Positions 44,545-55,779 of a stretch of DNA of 64,000 bases are shown one piece after another (the stretch's first letter is position 1; each line of letters begins with the position of its first letter). The notes under the pieces were generated by a model. The model did no database searches and was not told where the DNA came from. It saw only the letters and a list, made by a program, of their open reading frames with translations. Source of the DNA: Symsagittifera roscoffensis (lineage: Eukaryota; Xenacoelomorpha; Acoela; Convolutidae). The position numbers and the translations under genes are program-made. The stretch spans positions 62,001 to 126,000 of the forward strand of contig NW_026971055.1 of NCBI RefSeq assembly GCF_963678635.1. The letters run 5' to 3'.

Positions 44545-44760
44545 GTACATGATGGATTTAAATCATGTGGGGGATTGTAGACCCCATGTATTAAGATGCG
44601 CTATAGATTATTGGGTAAACACCCTATGTATTATCATAGGGAATAGCCTTCCCGCGTACTTAGTTATAGTTTTCATAGTTTCAGATGGTAGGACAAAAAG
44701 TTTCGAGAAACTTTTCGAAAAAAAATTTTGGCAACCAATTTACCGATACAGCAATGGTAA
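44545..44760 (+). repeat. Polinton-type terminal sequence, left-hand orientation
   Basis: TTAAATCATGTGGGGGATTG, then TAGACCCCATGTATTAAGAT and ACACCCTATGTATTATCATAGGGA-type words (partial), match the reverse complement of 52850-53010 and 57475-57620 and the interior of the 28405 terminal repeat. With 52850-53010 it could bound one decayed element of about 8.4 kb that includes the polB relic. No matching 6-bp target repeats were found, so this pairing is only a suggestion. Confidence 0.55.
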
Positions 44761-47194
44761 ATAATTCAAAGGAGAATGTTTAAAAACTTGCATTTTAAGA
44801 TAAAAAAAAGGTCTTTTAGTTAGTTTTGGATGGTAATTTTCAGATGATTTGTTTTTTGTGCAAAATTTGTTTTTGGGAAGTATCTCAATTGTTTGGAAAT
44901 TGTTAGCAGTTTTTGACTAATTTTTGTGACCCTCCGCAATCTAAACATAAAAAAACCAACAGTGCTTATGTGAAAAAGTGAAACGTTAAGTTGTTGATTA
45001 ATTGGTGTCATGTTAAGACAACGACTGATAATTTTGATTTAAAATTTGTGTTTTTTCATAGTTTTTTCCTAAAAAGTAGAAACACGATAAGACTTGAATC
45101 AACTCTTCTTAAGTTGCATGTTTTATAATGTAAGGAATACCAGAAAAAAAGCTCAAATCAGTCTAACTAGAGATAAAACTTTACAATTATTGGAAGATTT
45201 GTGAAAATTAACATATTTTTGGAACAATTAGGTAAAAGTATTTCTTTTTAATTTACTTCTCTCATATGTATTCTTTATAGGTTTTTTCTTCAACAAAACC
45301 ATCTTCATTGATCATAATAGGAAAAACATCTGTAATTTCATTCAAAATTAAATTCTTGATTCGAATTTCAAAACTGCTGCTATGCTGACACAATCTCCTA
45401 TTCTATCCACGTGTTTATCGCAATTATCGTGATTTTTAAAAATGCAAAAAGAAGGAGAAATTTTCAAAGAAAAATTTCAAAAGCTTTGTTTTTTATTTGA
45501 CAAAATTCAATCAGTGTTGGTGGAATCACACTTTTTTTGCAAATTCTGAAGACTTTCCACTTAACAAATTGAACTAATTTTGAACTGATCTTATCAAAAG
45601 CTAAACAAAACCATATTAAAAAGTGACTAACTTTCAGCTGAAAATACTTCATAACTGTTCATTATCTCTCTTTTGCTTGTATAACAAATTGTACCTTGAT
45701 TTTGCGAAGAAATTTAGTGTTCAAAGTTAAGTCCTGCTTTCTGCTTTGTATGGTGTCTCAATATTGATCTCACTTTGCATGAAAGTTTAGGCAGCATCAG
45801 AGGTTTGATTGAAAATAGTATCAACTGAATGAACAACTTGCTGGTAGATGTAAAACTAGTGGCAAATCGAAAACGCCTGAATTTTTCTTTGCAACTTGCT
45901 TGAGTTTACCTTTAGCGGAAAAATTTTCTTTAATTGATTAATTACTTTGAAAACTCTCATTAAAATCTAAAAAATATTTTTACCAATTACAACCAAATAA
46001 TTGCAAAATTGCTAAGAGTGTTTTTAAATTAGATTTTTGTCCAAAGTTTCAGAAAAGCGTTAGATTGAGAGAGAATTGGAACCATTAATTTTGTTCCTAA
46101 ATTTATGATTGGAATAAGAGTAAATCTATTGGATATTATCTGAAAATTTTTTATGGCAGACCTTACTGGGGTGTTTCATAACTGAAAATCGAATAAACTT
46201 CGCAATTAATTTTTGTTCCGTCTTTCTGCTTTTTCCTAAATCTACCAAAAGAACGTTTTATGAAACTGAACTCAGATTATAAACATGCACACAAAACAAT
46301 CAATTAAGAATTTTTTATAATAAACTTTAAGCCAGCTTGATTCAACATATTTCTATAGTTCTCCAAATTTCCAATTGAAAAAATTTTGATCCAAACCAGA
46401 TCATCAACACAAAATTTACTGAATGTCTCTTTGATTCGCTTCATATTTACAATAGAATCAATTGAAAAAACATATATCGACTTCTGCTAAAAAAGTCAAG
46501 CAAACCCTTAAATATTTCTCTAGTAGCAACAACAGCTTAAGTTTTTTGAAACAAGGGTAAATAAATGCAGATCTTGAAAGCGGATTTTTGATTTGGGCTT
46601 CATCTGCTACTTTCCATTAAAACTTTTTTTCTGGATTCTGACAAAGACTTTGACAATTTAAGGGTATTGGTTAATTTTTCAATTAACCAATCATCTTGAC
46701 TCGGAGTTTTCACACAATTTTTCTTTTACTTATTTCACCAAAATTGAACAAAAATTCCAATGAACTACACAAAATTACCGTACTTTTTTTATGCTGGGCT
46801 TTTTCCTAGTCATTTACTTATAAGCTAAATTGAAGCAAATTGATCTCAAGAATCCTAGATAATTAAGTTCTGCCTTATGTTGTCACAAAACTTCAAGTTG
46901 AGTTTTTCCTGGTTTCTGCTTGAGCTACCAATTTCAAATTGATTCCACTTTGAACAAAACCTGCTCGGAAAAATGTATCATTTCAGCGATCTTTCGAAGA
47001 TCCAAGGCAAAGTTGCCACCAAAAACTTCATTTACTAGGAACCTTCAGGGAAAAGTTTCTGAAGCAGACAACGCTATGTATTTTTTAATTTTATTTTGAA
47101 AAAATTTTGCATATTTTTAAATAGAAATTTTCAAGGTTTAACAAAATTATTCAAAATTATTTGGAGAACTGTAAGTTCCATTTATTTTCAATAG
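44761..47194. other. AT-rich stretch without recognised genes
   Basis: About 2.4 kb with short frames only (for example 44820-45011 and 45464-45652 on the minus strand) and no recognisable motif. It is probably internal sequence of the decayed Polinton-like region, but that rests on position only. Confidence 0.45.
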
Positions 47195-47419
47195 AAACAA
47201 GTCTTCAATCAACTTAGTCGAGCAATTCAAGATAACTTACGACGAAGAAGAGTCAAAAATGCGCCTAGAATTGCAAAAACTTATCAAAAAGTTTCTGCCA
47301 CAAAAACTCTTGGTTCAGCGTTTCTGGACATAGTTCGAAAAATTCAAAAATCCGAAGCTGATTTGTTGAAGACTATTGATTGTTTGATAGATTGTCATGG
47401 TTCTGGGCATAGTGATTAT
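47195..47419 (+). CDS. Exon-like ORF of unknown family, with relatives in unit U and the palindrome
   Basis: A 225-base open stretch (exactly 75 codons) bounded by a good acceptor (TTTATTTTCAATAG) and a good donor (GTAAGC). It encodes a basic segment (QDNLRRRRVKNAPRIAKTYQ, residues 12-31) followed by SATKTLGSAFLDIVRKIQKS (34-53) and EADLLKTIDCLIDCHGSG. The middle block is matched by STQTIGSAFLERVGKF in U1 (about 14327-14375) and by related fragments in U2 (about 25010) and, inverted, near 27745-27790. It thus belongs to a family present several times here, perhaps Polinton-borne. It could be an exon or an unspliced ORF whose start is lost. No known domain. Confidence 0.45.
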
Positions 47420-47959
47420 GTAAGCTTCGTCATAATTTATTCAACTGTTTTTAAACGTTCTCTTTGTAGTAGGCCCTGATAATCTTTAAAAATTTGATTC
47501 AGGAAAACTTATTTCAACTGAAAACAAAAATCAATAAACAAACAAATAGGGTTTTTTTAAATGTGTCAAAATGTATGTGAACCAATACCTGAGTAAGTTT
47601 TCGAGTTCATTGTCACTTTCTTTTTTGTGTCACATCTTTTTTTTTCTCAAAAGAGCTAAGTTATCCTGTTGATTCTTCAATTTTTTTGTGTACCTTCTAT
47701 CACGAATTATTTCAAATTTTCGCCATCCATGCAGGCACGTTTTTAAGGGACTGAAACACTTCTTCGGATTGAAGTAGATTTTGTCAAATTCAACCTTTTC
47801 TTCAAAAATATTCATTCATAGTAAAAGTTTGCTTGTAAGCAAATGAAAACTATTTCCGTATCGCAGATCCACATTTTCACCAACTATTTGAATCATCTTT
47901 ATCGAAGGTGACTTAGACATAGCCAATTATTTTCGAAAATTTCTTATTATTTTACTCTC
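47420..47959. other. AT-rich stretch without recognised features
   Basis: No gene, repeat or motif seen. It lies between the exon-like ORF and the higher-order repeat. Confidence 0.45.
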
Positions 47960-49470
47960 AAAATCTCTCCAATCTGAAAAATCTATAATTTAACAAATTT
48001 GAAATTTTTGACAGTTTCGGTGTCATTTCAAACTGGATACACTAACTCGGCAGTTTTGTTATAATTTGCTTCGATGTTTGGGATAGATTTTTGTTTCCTC
48101 TAAGAAGTTTTAAACTTGTCGTTGGAATGAAATGATTTGTAGAAGGCTTTCATATAAAAAGAAATATTTAGTTTTCAGCTGTTTCCTACTGCCAGCCTGA
48201 GGTACATTTTAGTACCATTCTCTCAAACACGTGAAAAAATTCTGAAATTATCTACACTTCAGTCATTTTGATTGAAAATGAGAACAATTTAACTCATCAA
48301 GTCGGTTGACTTTTTTTATTTATAAGATATTTTGTAGAATAAGATTTTTTGTTGAACTGAATCTATGTTTGAAAACTTTTTTAAAATTGCCTTGAAAATT
48401 ACTCCTATTAACCACAACCTTGATTGCATATCTTGGGATAGATTTTCGTTTCTTCTAAAAGTTTTAATCATAGTGGTGGAATGAACTGAACTGTAGAAAA
48501 TTTTCACATAAAATGAAATATTTTCTTGTCAGCTGTTTCCTACTGCCAGCCTGAGGTTGATTTTAGTTACCTTAGTTAAAACACGTAGAAAAAATCAAAA
48601 AAATTTCTACAATTCAGTCAAATTTTTTGAAAAAGAGATCAATTTTTTTCATCAATTCGGTTGATTTTTTTTCATTTAAAGGAGATTTTGTAGATTATTT
48701 TCGAAAATTTCTTATTATATTACTCTCAAAATCTCTCCAATCTGAAAAATCTATGATTTAACAAATTTGAAAGTTTTGACAGTTTCGGTGTCATTTCAAA
48801 CTGGATACAGTAACTCGGCAGTTTTGTTATAAATTGCTTCGATGTTTGGGATAGATTTTTGTTTCCTCTAAGAAGTTTTAAACTTGTCGTTGGAATGAAA
48901 TGATTTGTAGAAGGCTTTCATATAAAAAGAAATATTTAGTTTTCAGCTGTTTCCTACTGCCAGCCTGAGGTACATTTTAGTACCATTCTCTCAAACACGT
49001 GAAAAAATTTTGAAATTATCTACACTTCAGTCATTTTGATTGAAAAAGAGAACAATTTAACTCATCAAGTCGGTTGACTTTTTTTATTTATAAGATATTT
49101 TATAGAATAAGATTTTTTGTTGAACTGAATCTATGTTTAAAAGCTTTTTTAAAACTGCCTTGAAAATTACTCCTATTAACCACAACCTTGATTGCATATC
49201 TTGGGATAGATTTTCGTTTCTTCTAAAAGTTTTAATCATAGTGGTGGAATGAACTGAACTGTAGAAAATTTTCACATAAAATGAAATATTTTCCTGTCAG
49301 CTGTTTCCTACTGCCAGCCTGAGGTTGATTTTAGTTACCTTAGTTAAAACACGTAGAAAAAATCAAAAAAAATTCTACACTTCAGTCAAAATTTTTGAAA
49401 AAGAGATCAATTTTTTTCATCAATTCGGTTGATTTTTTTTCATTTAAAGGAGATTTTGTTGATTTAAAGA
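47960..49470 (+). repeat. Higher-order tandem repeat (768-bp dimer of two monomer types)
   Basis: A conserved core GTTTCCTACTGCCAGCCTGA occurs at 48181, 48535, 48949 and 49303, so spacings alternate 354, 414, 354, giving a 768-bp higher-order period. Monomer type a contains GCTTCGATGTTTGGGATAGA, type b TGATTGCATATCTTGGGATA. A near-identical frame on the minus strand appears in both b monomers (48316-48507 and 49084-49275), explained by the repeat itself. More copies lie at 54715-55760 (cores at 54862 and 55527). Confidence 0.85.
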
Positions 49471-50455
49471 TTATTTGTTGAACTGAATCTATGTTTGACA
49501 ATTTTTTTTATTACCTTAAAAATTACTCCTGTTAATCACAACCTTGATTGCATATCTTTATTTGGACTTAAAAACAAACTGAATATAAAAAACCGACAAA
49601 TTTTTTCATCAATCTGGTCACCTTAGAGTTTGTTCCGGATTTATGAATGGTTACATTTTTCATGGATTTTTCTCGAATTTAGAAGAATCAGAAAGTTCTG
49701 ATTGGTAACGTGTAAGATCTTAATATAAAGTTTTAGGAGTTAATGTGTGGCATACAAGCATGTAACATTGGAAGATTCTAGAAATTAGTGGGTAAAAAAG
49801 TCCATTTCTCTGGTGCAATTACTTTTTTATTGCCAAAGTTTCAAAAGACAGCTTCTTAGCTCTGTCAGGAATTGTGTCAGACTCTCGGATCAGATTTTTT
49901 CAAATAACTTTTCCATCGATAATTGGTTATTTGTTAAGAGAATCTTGTCAAAGTTAATTTAATCCAGCTTAAATACTTTTACAAATAAGTCTATTTAGTC
50001 TTTAACGCGTGTGCAAGATATATTGTTGCAAGAGCTAGAATTTTATTTGGTTTTCGCGACAAGTATGCTAAACTGTCATTAATTTTGGAAGAAGATAAGA
50101 AAACTTTTTTGAATTTTCAACACAAATGCTAAAAAAGTTTCGAAAAAGTTAGCGAAATGTGGAAATCATTTTGACTTTTCCACAAGCTTGCAAAAAATAT
50201 AAAAGTTTTTGTTTGGGTGAAATGCTAGTTTTTTTTGTTTTTTTTTAATGTAGTACGCAAAATTCCAACTTTATTTCTATGAAAATTCGCAAAACGCAAA
50301 ATCTTACTCAAAAAACATCTTGACTTATTGCTCAGAAAGCTTTTACATTGATGACTTGGACCGTTATTCTCTATGTTAATACATTGGTTTTTTTTCGATC
50401 GACAGACATGCAAAATATTCTAAATATTCAAAATTCAAAAAAAATCATGAATTGT
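49471..50455 (+). repeat. Left part of a segmental duplication (partner 55780-56640)
   Basis: AT-rich sequence matching 55780-56640, with shared words such as GGTAACGTGTAAGATCTTAA, GTGTGGCATACAAGC and TCCATTTCTCTGGTGCAATTAC. It includes TTCTGATTGGTAACG (about 49696). No gene is recognised. With the downstream polB relic, terminal sequence and Gypsy fragment it forms a duplicated block (49471-54690 versus 55780-58530). Confidence 0.7.
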
Positions 50456-50600
50456 AATTTTTAGCAGTGCAAAAAAATTATGATTTTTTTGACAAGATGC
50501 AAAAGTGTGTTTTTTTTTCGACAAAATGAGAAAAGTTTTTCATTTTTTTAACGAAATCCGAAAACCGTTTCACTGTTTTCTACGAAGTGCGAAAAAAAGG
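50456..50600 (+). repeat. Minisatellite, unit about 31 bp (locus 3)
   Basis: Four or five degenerate units (TTTTGACAAGATGCAAAAGT, TCGACAAAATGAGAAAAG) of the type found at 25150-25375. It lies directly upstream of a polB relic. Confidence 0.6.
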
Positions 50601-51345
50601 TTTCAAGAGTGATGTGGTTCCCAACCTTGAAACTAAGCAGAAAACAATTGAAAATTATGATGACAATCGGATAGAAATGTTATAGATCGGCTACAAAGTA
50701 CCGAATTTGGCGAATATCTGTCCAGACAAGTCAACCGAATTAAATTTTTGCCCAATATTCTCGAGTGGCAGTGACTTGCTTGAAAAAACGTGTCGGTATG
50801 CGCGTTGGTCCCTCAATTGTTTTCACACGGAAAGCAGTAGCAAACGAGACTTTTATCCAAAATCAAACAACTTGTGTAAATCAATCGTTGTGCTTGATGG
50901 GAGTCAAATCTGTCCTTGTTCCATCTGTCAGGATAAGCCCTCATGGTTGTATACGAGAAGCATATAGAGTGAAGAACTACAAAATTTCAAGGCAAGGCAA
51001 TGTCGAGTTCGTACCTTTGAAAATATGGTCATATCATGTTTTCAAGCAACCAGACTTAATGTAAAATTGACAGATATTACACTTTAGAAACGTAAAAATT
51101 TTGATTGCTTCAATGTTGATCGTTATTGCCCTTGTCAAGTAGCTAGACCAAGCCTAACTGATTGTTATAAGCAACAAAGAACCAAGAAAAAAAATCGGAT
51201 GCGCTTCGAAAAGATTACAATTGAGAAAAAGAATACACCATAGTGTATTTGGTGGGATCAAATTAAAAACAATTTAAACTTGAAAAGTCACATTAGAACT
51301 AGTTTTTCTTTGAAAAGACCTCTAAAGACCCGAAATGCTAAAACC
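50600..51345 (+). pseudogene. Polinton polymerase B, motif-A region (fossil)
   Basis: Blocks typical of Polinton/Maverick polB before and at motif A: DDNRIEML, GPSIVFTRKAVANETFIQNQ (50795-50870), and SIVVLDGSQICPCSICQ (about 50882-50930), which aligns with the family's SIVGIDASQLYPYSMCQ where the metal-binding Asp lies. Downstream weaker blocks (NFDCFNVDRYCPCQVARPSL) fit the region after motif A. It continues, after an interruption containing the SAXO-like exon, at 51855-52770. Fossil in several pieces. Confidence 0.75.
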
Positions 51346-51569
51346 CGATGTTTAGTGAAATAAGCCTGCTGCACGAATGAAAATCAAACAAAAAAAAAAC
51401 ATTTTCACTAGCCATTAAGAAACAAAACAGATGCATATAATAAAGAAAAAAATAAAAGTAAACATGTTGATAATAAAATATATTCATAATAAACATGCTG
51501 ACATTGATAATAATATAAATTGATAATCATGAAAATAATAATTACTTTTATTAAATTCAAACTTTGTAG

Positions 51570-51778
51570 GGCGACGAGGTTCCGTTCGAAGGACATCCGA
51601 CCTACAAGGACGACTACAGGGCTTGGAAGGCATGGAAACCTGAGGCGATCAAAAAAGACAAGATGTATGTTCCTCCGAGCGCCACGATGGAGAATCGAAC
51701 CACCAACCGCACTGACTTCGTGCCCCTGGATCTGCCGATGACGAGGAGCTTCAAGCCAGAGAATGTGGCCTCGTTCGG
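51570..51778 (+). CDS. SAXO-like exon (axonemal microtubule stabiliser Mn repeats)
   Basis: A sharply GC-rich, 209-base segment in AT-rich surroundings. Read from an acceptor (ACTTTGTAG, 51561-51569) it is open for 69 residues to a possible donor GTTAGA (51779). It encodes two Mn-type modules: VPFEGHPTYKDDYRAW (residues 4-19), a linker WKPEAIKKDKMYVPP, and MENRTTNRTDFVPLD (40-54), then MTRSFKPEN. SAXO/FAM154 and MAP6-related proteins carry such repeats, bind microtubules through them and stabilise cilia and flagella. It has codon use unlike its neighbours. No other exon of the gene was found nearby, and it is flanked on both sides by polB relic sequence, so it is either a real exon in an element-invaded intron or a gene fragment carried by the element. 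Confidence 0.65.
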
Positions 51779-51854
51779 GTTAGAAAACATAAGAAATGAA
51801 ACAAAATTCAGCTAGGTGCAATGCAATCCGAGTGTTTCAGACGGGCCTAAAACA

Positions 51855-52770
51855 AAAATCTCCAATTTCTTACCACCTATTTTCAAAAGAATTGATGTTA
51901 CCAGAAAAAAATTTGCGGAATATTTTTAGACATAGGAACCAAACTGCAATTTAAGGGAACAGATATAACTCGACTTTTCAATTTCTGCGTGGATCTTGGA
52001 CTACAATGCACAAAAGTTCAACAATTTGAACAATACACACCGCGTAAAGTATTCAAGTTTTTCGTTCAGTCTGTTGTTGATACTAGGCAAGCCGGTGATA
52101 AATATCCATTATCTGGCTTGATAGCCCAAACAATGAAACTGCTAGGAAAAAGTTACTATGACAATCGAATAATGGACAAATCAAAACATACAATGACAAA
52201 AAATCTTGGAGTCAAAAACCCGAAAAGCAATCAATAACAAGTTCTGCTCCAGGAGAGTCAAATCGTAGCTAAAGATTTGTATGAAGTGGAACTCGTTAAA
52301 TCTTTTATAGAGCAATAAGAATCATTTACAGTGAGATTCTTTACACTACAGTATGCCAAGTTGAGAAATTTGGAGCTGTATTAAAATTTTTCGAAAATTT
52401 TTGCGATGTTAACAAGCTCAAAAAACTCGAAATTGATACAGACTCCCTCTATCTGGCTATGGCAGAAGAAATTTTAGATAAATGCATCCTTTCCTGCAAG
52501 CAAGCAAAATGAACTGCAAAGCGAAGCAAGGACTGTCGAGACGATTTCAGGGCAGATGCGAAAAACAATTTTTCCCCAGACTTGCTGCTCTAAACATAAG
52601 AAACATGAGAAGAAAGAACCAGGATTGTTGAAGAGGAGTTCAGAGGCATGGAAATGTTGTGCCACTGTAGTTAAATCTATTGTTTTACTATAAAAAAAGT
52701 CAAAATTATACGTTTAGCAGTATAAGACTGAACAAATTTGCAACAGAAGACTCTGGAGATGGCCCTCAAA
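51855..52770 (+). pseudogene. Polinton polymerase B, motif B to C region (fossil)
   Basis: Blocks: PIFKRIDVTRKKFAEYF (about 51879-51928), YTPRKVFKFFVQSVVDTRQA (52035-52095), IAQTMKLLGKSYYDNRIMDK (motif B, about 52121-52185), KDLYEVELVKS, LQYAKLRNLELY, and TDSLYLAMAEE around 52440-52470 (motif C). All match Polinton polB in the right order. It is the better-preserved downstream half of the relic that starts at 50600. Fossil. Confidence 0.8.
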
Positions 52771-52849
52771 AATGGAGTTGGCCCTCAATTTTTTCAATAA
52801 TTAATTTCGGCAAAATCGGCAAAATCGGGAGCCATATTTTTGTTCCAAA

Positions 52850-53010
52850 TTGTTCTCGACACTCACCATCTGAAATTCTGAAACCTAAAAACTTAACCCA
52901 TGGAAAATCTATTCTCTATGTTTAAACATAGGGTGTAGACCCGATAGTCCAGAATCTATCTTAATACATGGGGGTCTACAGCCCCAACACGACTCGAGTC
53001 CAATATATAA
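52850..53010 (-). repeat. Polinton-type terminal sequence
   Basis: CCCTATGTTTAAACATAGGG-like palindromes (52914-52933) and TCTTAATACATGGGGGTCTACAG (partial) match 57475-57620 and, inverted, 44545-44760. It follows the polB relic at the spacing seen in the short element at 28405-30512, so it is probably that element's right end. It ends against Gypsy-derived sequence near 53010. Confidence 0.65.
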
Positions 53011-54700
53011 AACTAGGGGCGTTGTACTCAGTTTTGGGATGCAGTAGCTGACGCGAAGCACCCCTGGCACCAAGAGACGCTATTGGGAGTGAAAGACAGT
53101 CGAGCATGTCTAATGGATAAAGCTGAGTCAAGAGAAAAAGAAGCGTCAAAAGGCACCTTTGCATCGATGAAAGTGAGGACAGTGCCAGAAGACGCAATTG
53201 TCTCGAATCTGGATTCAATCTCTGCTAACACGCTCGGACTGCGTTGCAAAATGTCCAGCCAGAACAGGCAACGAAAAAAATGAGCAAGGCTGAGGTCAGA
53301 ACGAGAGACGAGAGATCACAGAGCTGCGTGAGAACTTATACACCTCAGAGTAAGACGGCTCAATTAAAAGAAAAGAAATGACCCTTGAACTGAGGTTTGA
53401 AAATAAATGTTATCTCGGTGAAGGTCTATGGAATGACCAGAGAAGACGACAAAATTAAGTATTTGATATCAGTTGCGGGTCATCAGGTGGTGAAAAATTT
53501 GAAAAAAACGCCCGAAATCACTTTTGTTTTTGTGGAAATCTGTGCGGGAGAAAGATCGAAAGCTAGATCCCATAAAGATGAGTGCGTTGTGCTAACAACA
53601 GGTAGACCAAAGCTAATGAGTATAGATTGACACTAAATGGAACTCTATGGCCTTTACTCAATCTTGAATAAAGTGGATAGCATTAAAAAATACACCCAAG
53701 CACATGTCACAAATGCAAACGTTCAAAAGGGTAAAACTTACACTGGGCAAGAAAATTTGAACTAATAGAGGCTGGTATCCGATTGGCCGCGGCTAACCAA
53801 TGTGCTACTTATGGAGCTGGAAGGACAGCGATTATCTCGCTGAAACTGGGTGCAGGGCATCTCGCTATCAACTTCAAAGTAGTCGAGAACCTGATCGAGT
53901 CCGAACAGTTCATTTTGGCGCGCCATTTTGATGTTACCGTCGACCTAAATCAACGAACAAATTAAAGGTCTAGAGTGGAAGTATAAAAACAAACCCATAA
54001 AAATCTTGATGCATCAAGCCAAGATGTCGATTTTTCTAGATCGAAAAGTGTTCGGACGAGCTCGAAATGCTGAGAAAGAACCCTGACGATAGAAGTTCAG
54101 AAAAGAACCTGGCTATAGGCTTCAAGATTATTGAAAGGGTGCGAAGCGAGGAGGCAAAAACAAATCTCCGCAAGAGAACACTCCGAGTGAGTTAAGTCCC
54201 TTATCAACAATCTTTAAGGAAGTTTTGGGGAACCTACCGAAGGAAGTTGGGTACCTTTAGTGCCATCCGTAAAAACCATCCAAAATAACGTAAACCCTTT
54301 AACAACACTTCTTAGTTAAATTCAAAGGAACCATCCGAAGTATCTTAGGTAAACCAAACACCCTTTAAAACTGAAATTGAATGTTGACCACCTACGGGGC
54401 GTATATATCCGAAGGAACGTGACTAACTGACCCCAATGTTCGCGGTTCATTTTGAATAATATATTAGGCTTATCATAAAACTCGAACTTTTTTCGATTAT
54501 TGTTTGCTTGTGCGGTTGCCTTAAGCTAGTTGGTAGTACAGCTCGGTAAATCCGGGAACACATAGAAGAAGACCCCGGCGAGTGTATTAGGTTCCAAAAA
54601 AAAATCCCCTGAGAAGAAAATCAATTACTTGCTACTCTCGTGAACTTGGCCTGTCCGAGTATGAGGGAGCTTTTGCTTTGATTAAATGTTTATAGCACCT
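53011..54700 (+). mobile_element. Ty3/Gypsy fragment C1 (fossil)
   Basis: It begins with a segment reading VKDSRACLMDKAESREKEAS and VRTVPEDAIVSNLDSISANT, followed by the pre-protease part (VISVKVYGMTREDDKIKYLI, SVAGHQVVKNLKKTPEITFV). Next come a protease-like part (AIISLKLGAGHLAINFKVVE, SEQFILARHFDVTVDL near 53850-53960) and the pol start (LDRKVFGRARNAEKEP). From about 54180 it passes to a leader (heptamer-type words, then the GTTGCCTTAAGCTAGTTGGT block at 54515). Gag 3', protease and leader are adjacent, as in a tandem array. Badly broken. Confidence 0.7.
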
Positions 54701-54714
54701 TTTCGTTCATAGGT

Positions 54715-55760
54715 TGCCTTGAAAATTACTCCTATTAATCACAACTTTCATAGCATATCTTGGGATATATTTTCGTTTCTTCTAAAAAATTTAATCATGA
54801 TGGTAATAGGAACTGAACTGTAGAAGACTTTCACATAAAACGAAATATTTTCTTTTCAGCTGTTTCCTACTGCCAGCCTGAGGTAGATTTTAGTTACATT
54901 CTCTGAAACACGAAGAAAAAAAAACTTTCTACACTTCAATCATTTTGGTTGAAAAAGAGAATAATTTGTCTCATCACGTCGGTTGACTTTATTTATTTAT
55001 AAGAGAATTTGTAGAATAGGATTTTCTGTTGAACTGAATCTATGTTTAAAAGTTTTTCTTCAAAAAAAATTGCCTTGAAAGTTACCCATGTTAATCACAA
55101 CCTTGATTGCACATCTCTATTCGGATTTTAAAAGAAAAACAGCTTCATAAAAACCCGAAAATTTTTTTCATCAATCTGATCAACTAAGTGATTGTTTCGG
55201 ATTTATGAATGGTTACATTTTTCATGGATTTTTCTCAAATTTAGGGCAATCAGACAGTTCTAATTTTAAACATAGATTCAGCTCAACAAAGAATATTATT
55301 CTACAAAACCTAGATAGATTTTGTATATTAAAGTTTTTTGTTGAACTGAATCTATGTTTAATTTTTAAAAAAAAAAACTGCTTTGAAAATTACTCCTAAT
55401 AATCTCAACCCTGATAGCATGTCTTGGGATAGATTTTTGTTTCTTCTAAAAATTTTTAATCAAGATTGTGGAATGAACTGATCTGTAGAAGATTTTCACA
55501 TAAAATGAAATATAATTTTTTCAGCTGTTTACTACTGCCAGCCTGAGGTAGATTTTTTTAGTTACATTCTCTAAAACACAAAGAAAACAAAATTCTACAA
55601 TTCAGTTATTTTGATTGAAAAAAAAAACAAATTGTCTCATCAAATAGGTTGACTTTTTTATTTATAAGAGATTTTGTAGAATAAGATTTTTTGCTGAATT
55701 GAACCTAAGGTTTCAAATTTTCTTTAAAAAGAATTGCCTTGAAATTTACTCATGTTAATC
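54715..55760 (+). repeat. Higher-order repeat, second locus
   Basis: More diverged copies of the 354/414-bp monomers of 47960-49470, with cores TGTTTCCTACTGCCAGCCTG at 54861 and GTTTACTACTGCCAGCCTGA at 55527, and partial monomers between. It begins right after the Gypsy leader block at 54700 through the shared word TTGCCTTGAAAATTACTCCT. Confidence 0.75.
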
Positions 55761-55779
55761 ACAACTTTAATTGCATATT

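Noticed and set aside
47171-47194. A 24-bp intron (GTAAGTTCC...CAATAG) directly before the exon-like ORF
   Set aside because: Too short for an animal intron, and the sequence before it shows no coding character. The AG is used only as a possible acceptor.
48316-49275. Two near-identical 63-aa minus-strand ORFs suggesting a duplicated gene
   Set aside because: They fall at the same place in the 768-bp higher-order repeat and need no coding explanation.
44545-53010. One complete 8.4-kb Polinton bounded by 44545 and 52850-53010
   Set aside because: The terminal sequences are in the right inverted orientation, but no 6-bp target repeat was found and the Gypsy pieces on the two sides do not join into one target. 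Kept only as a possibility.
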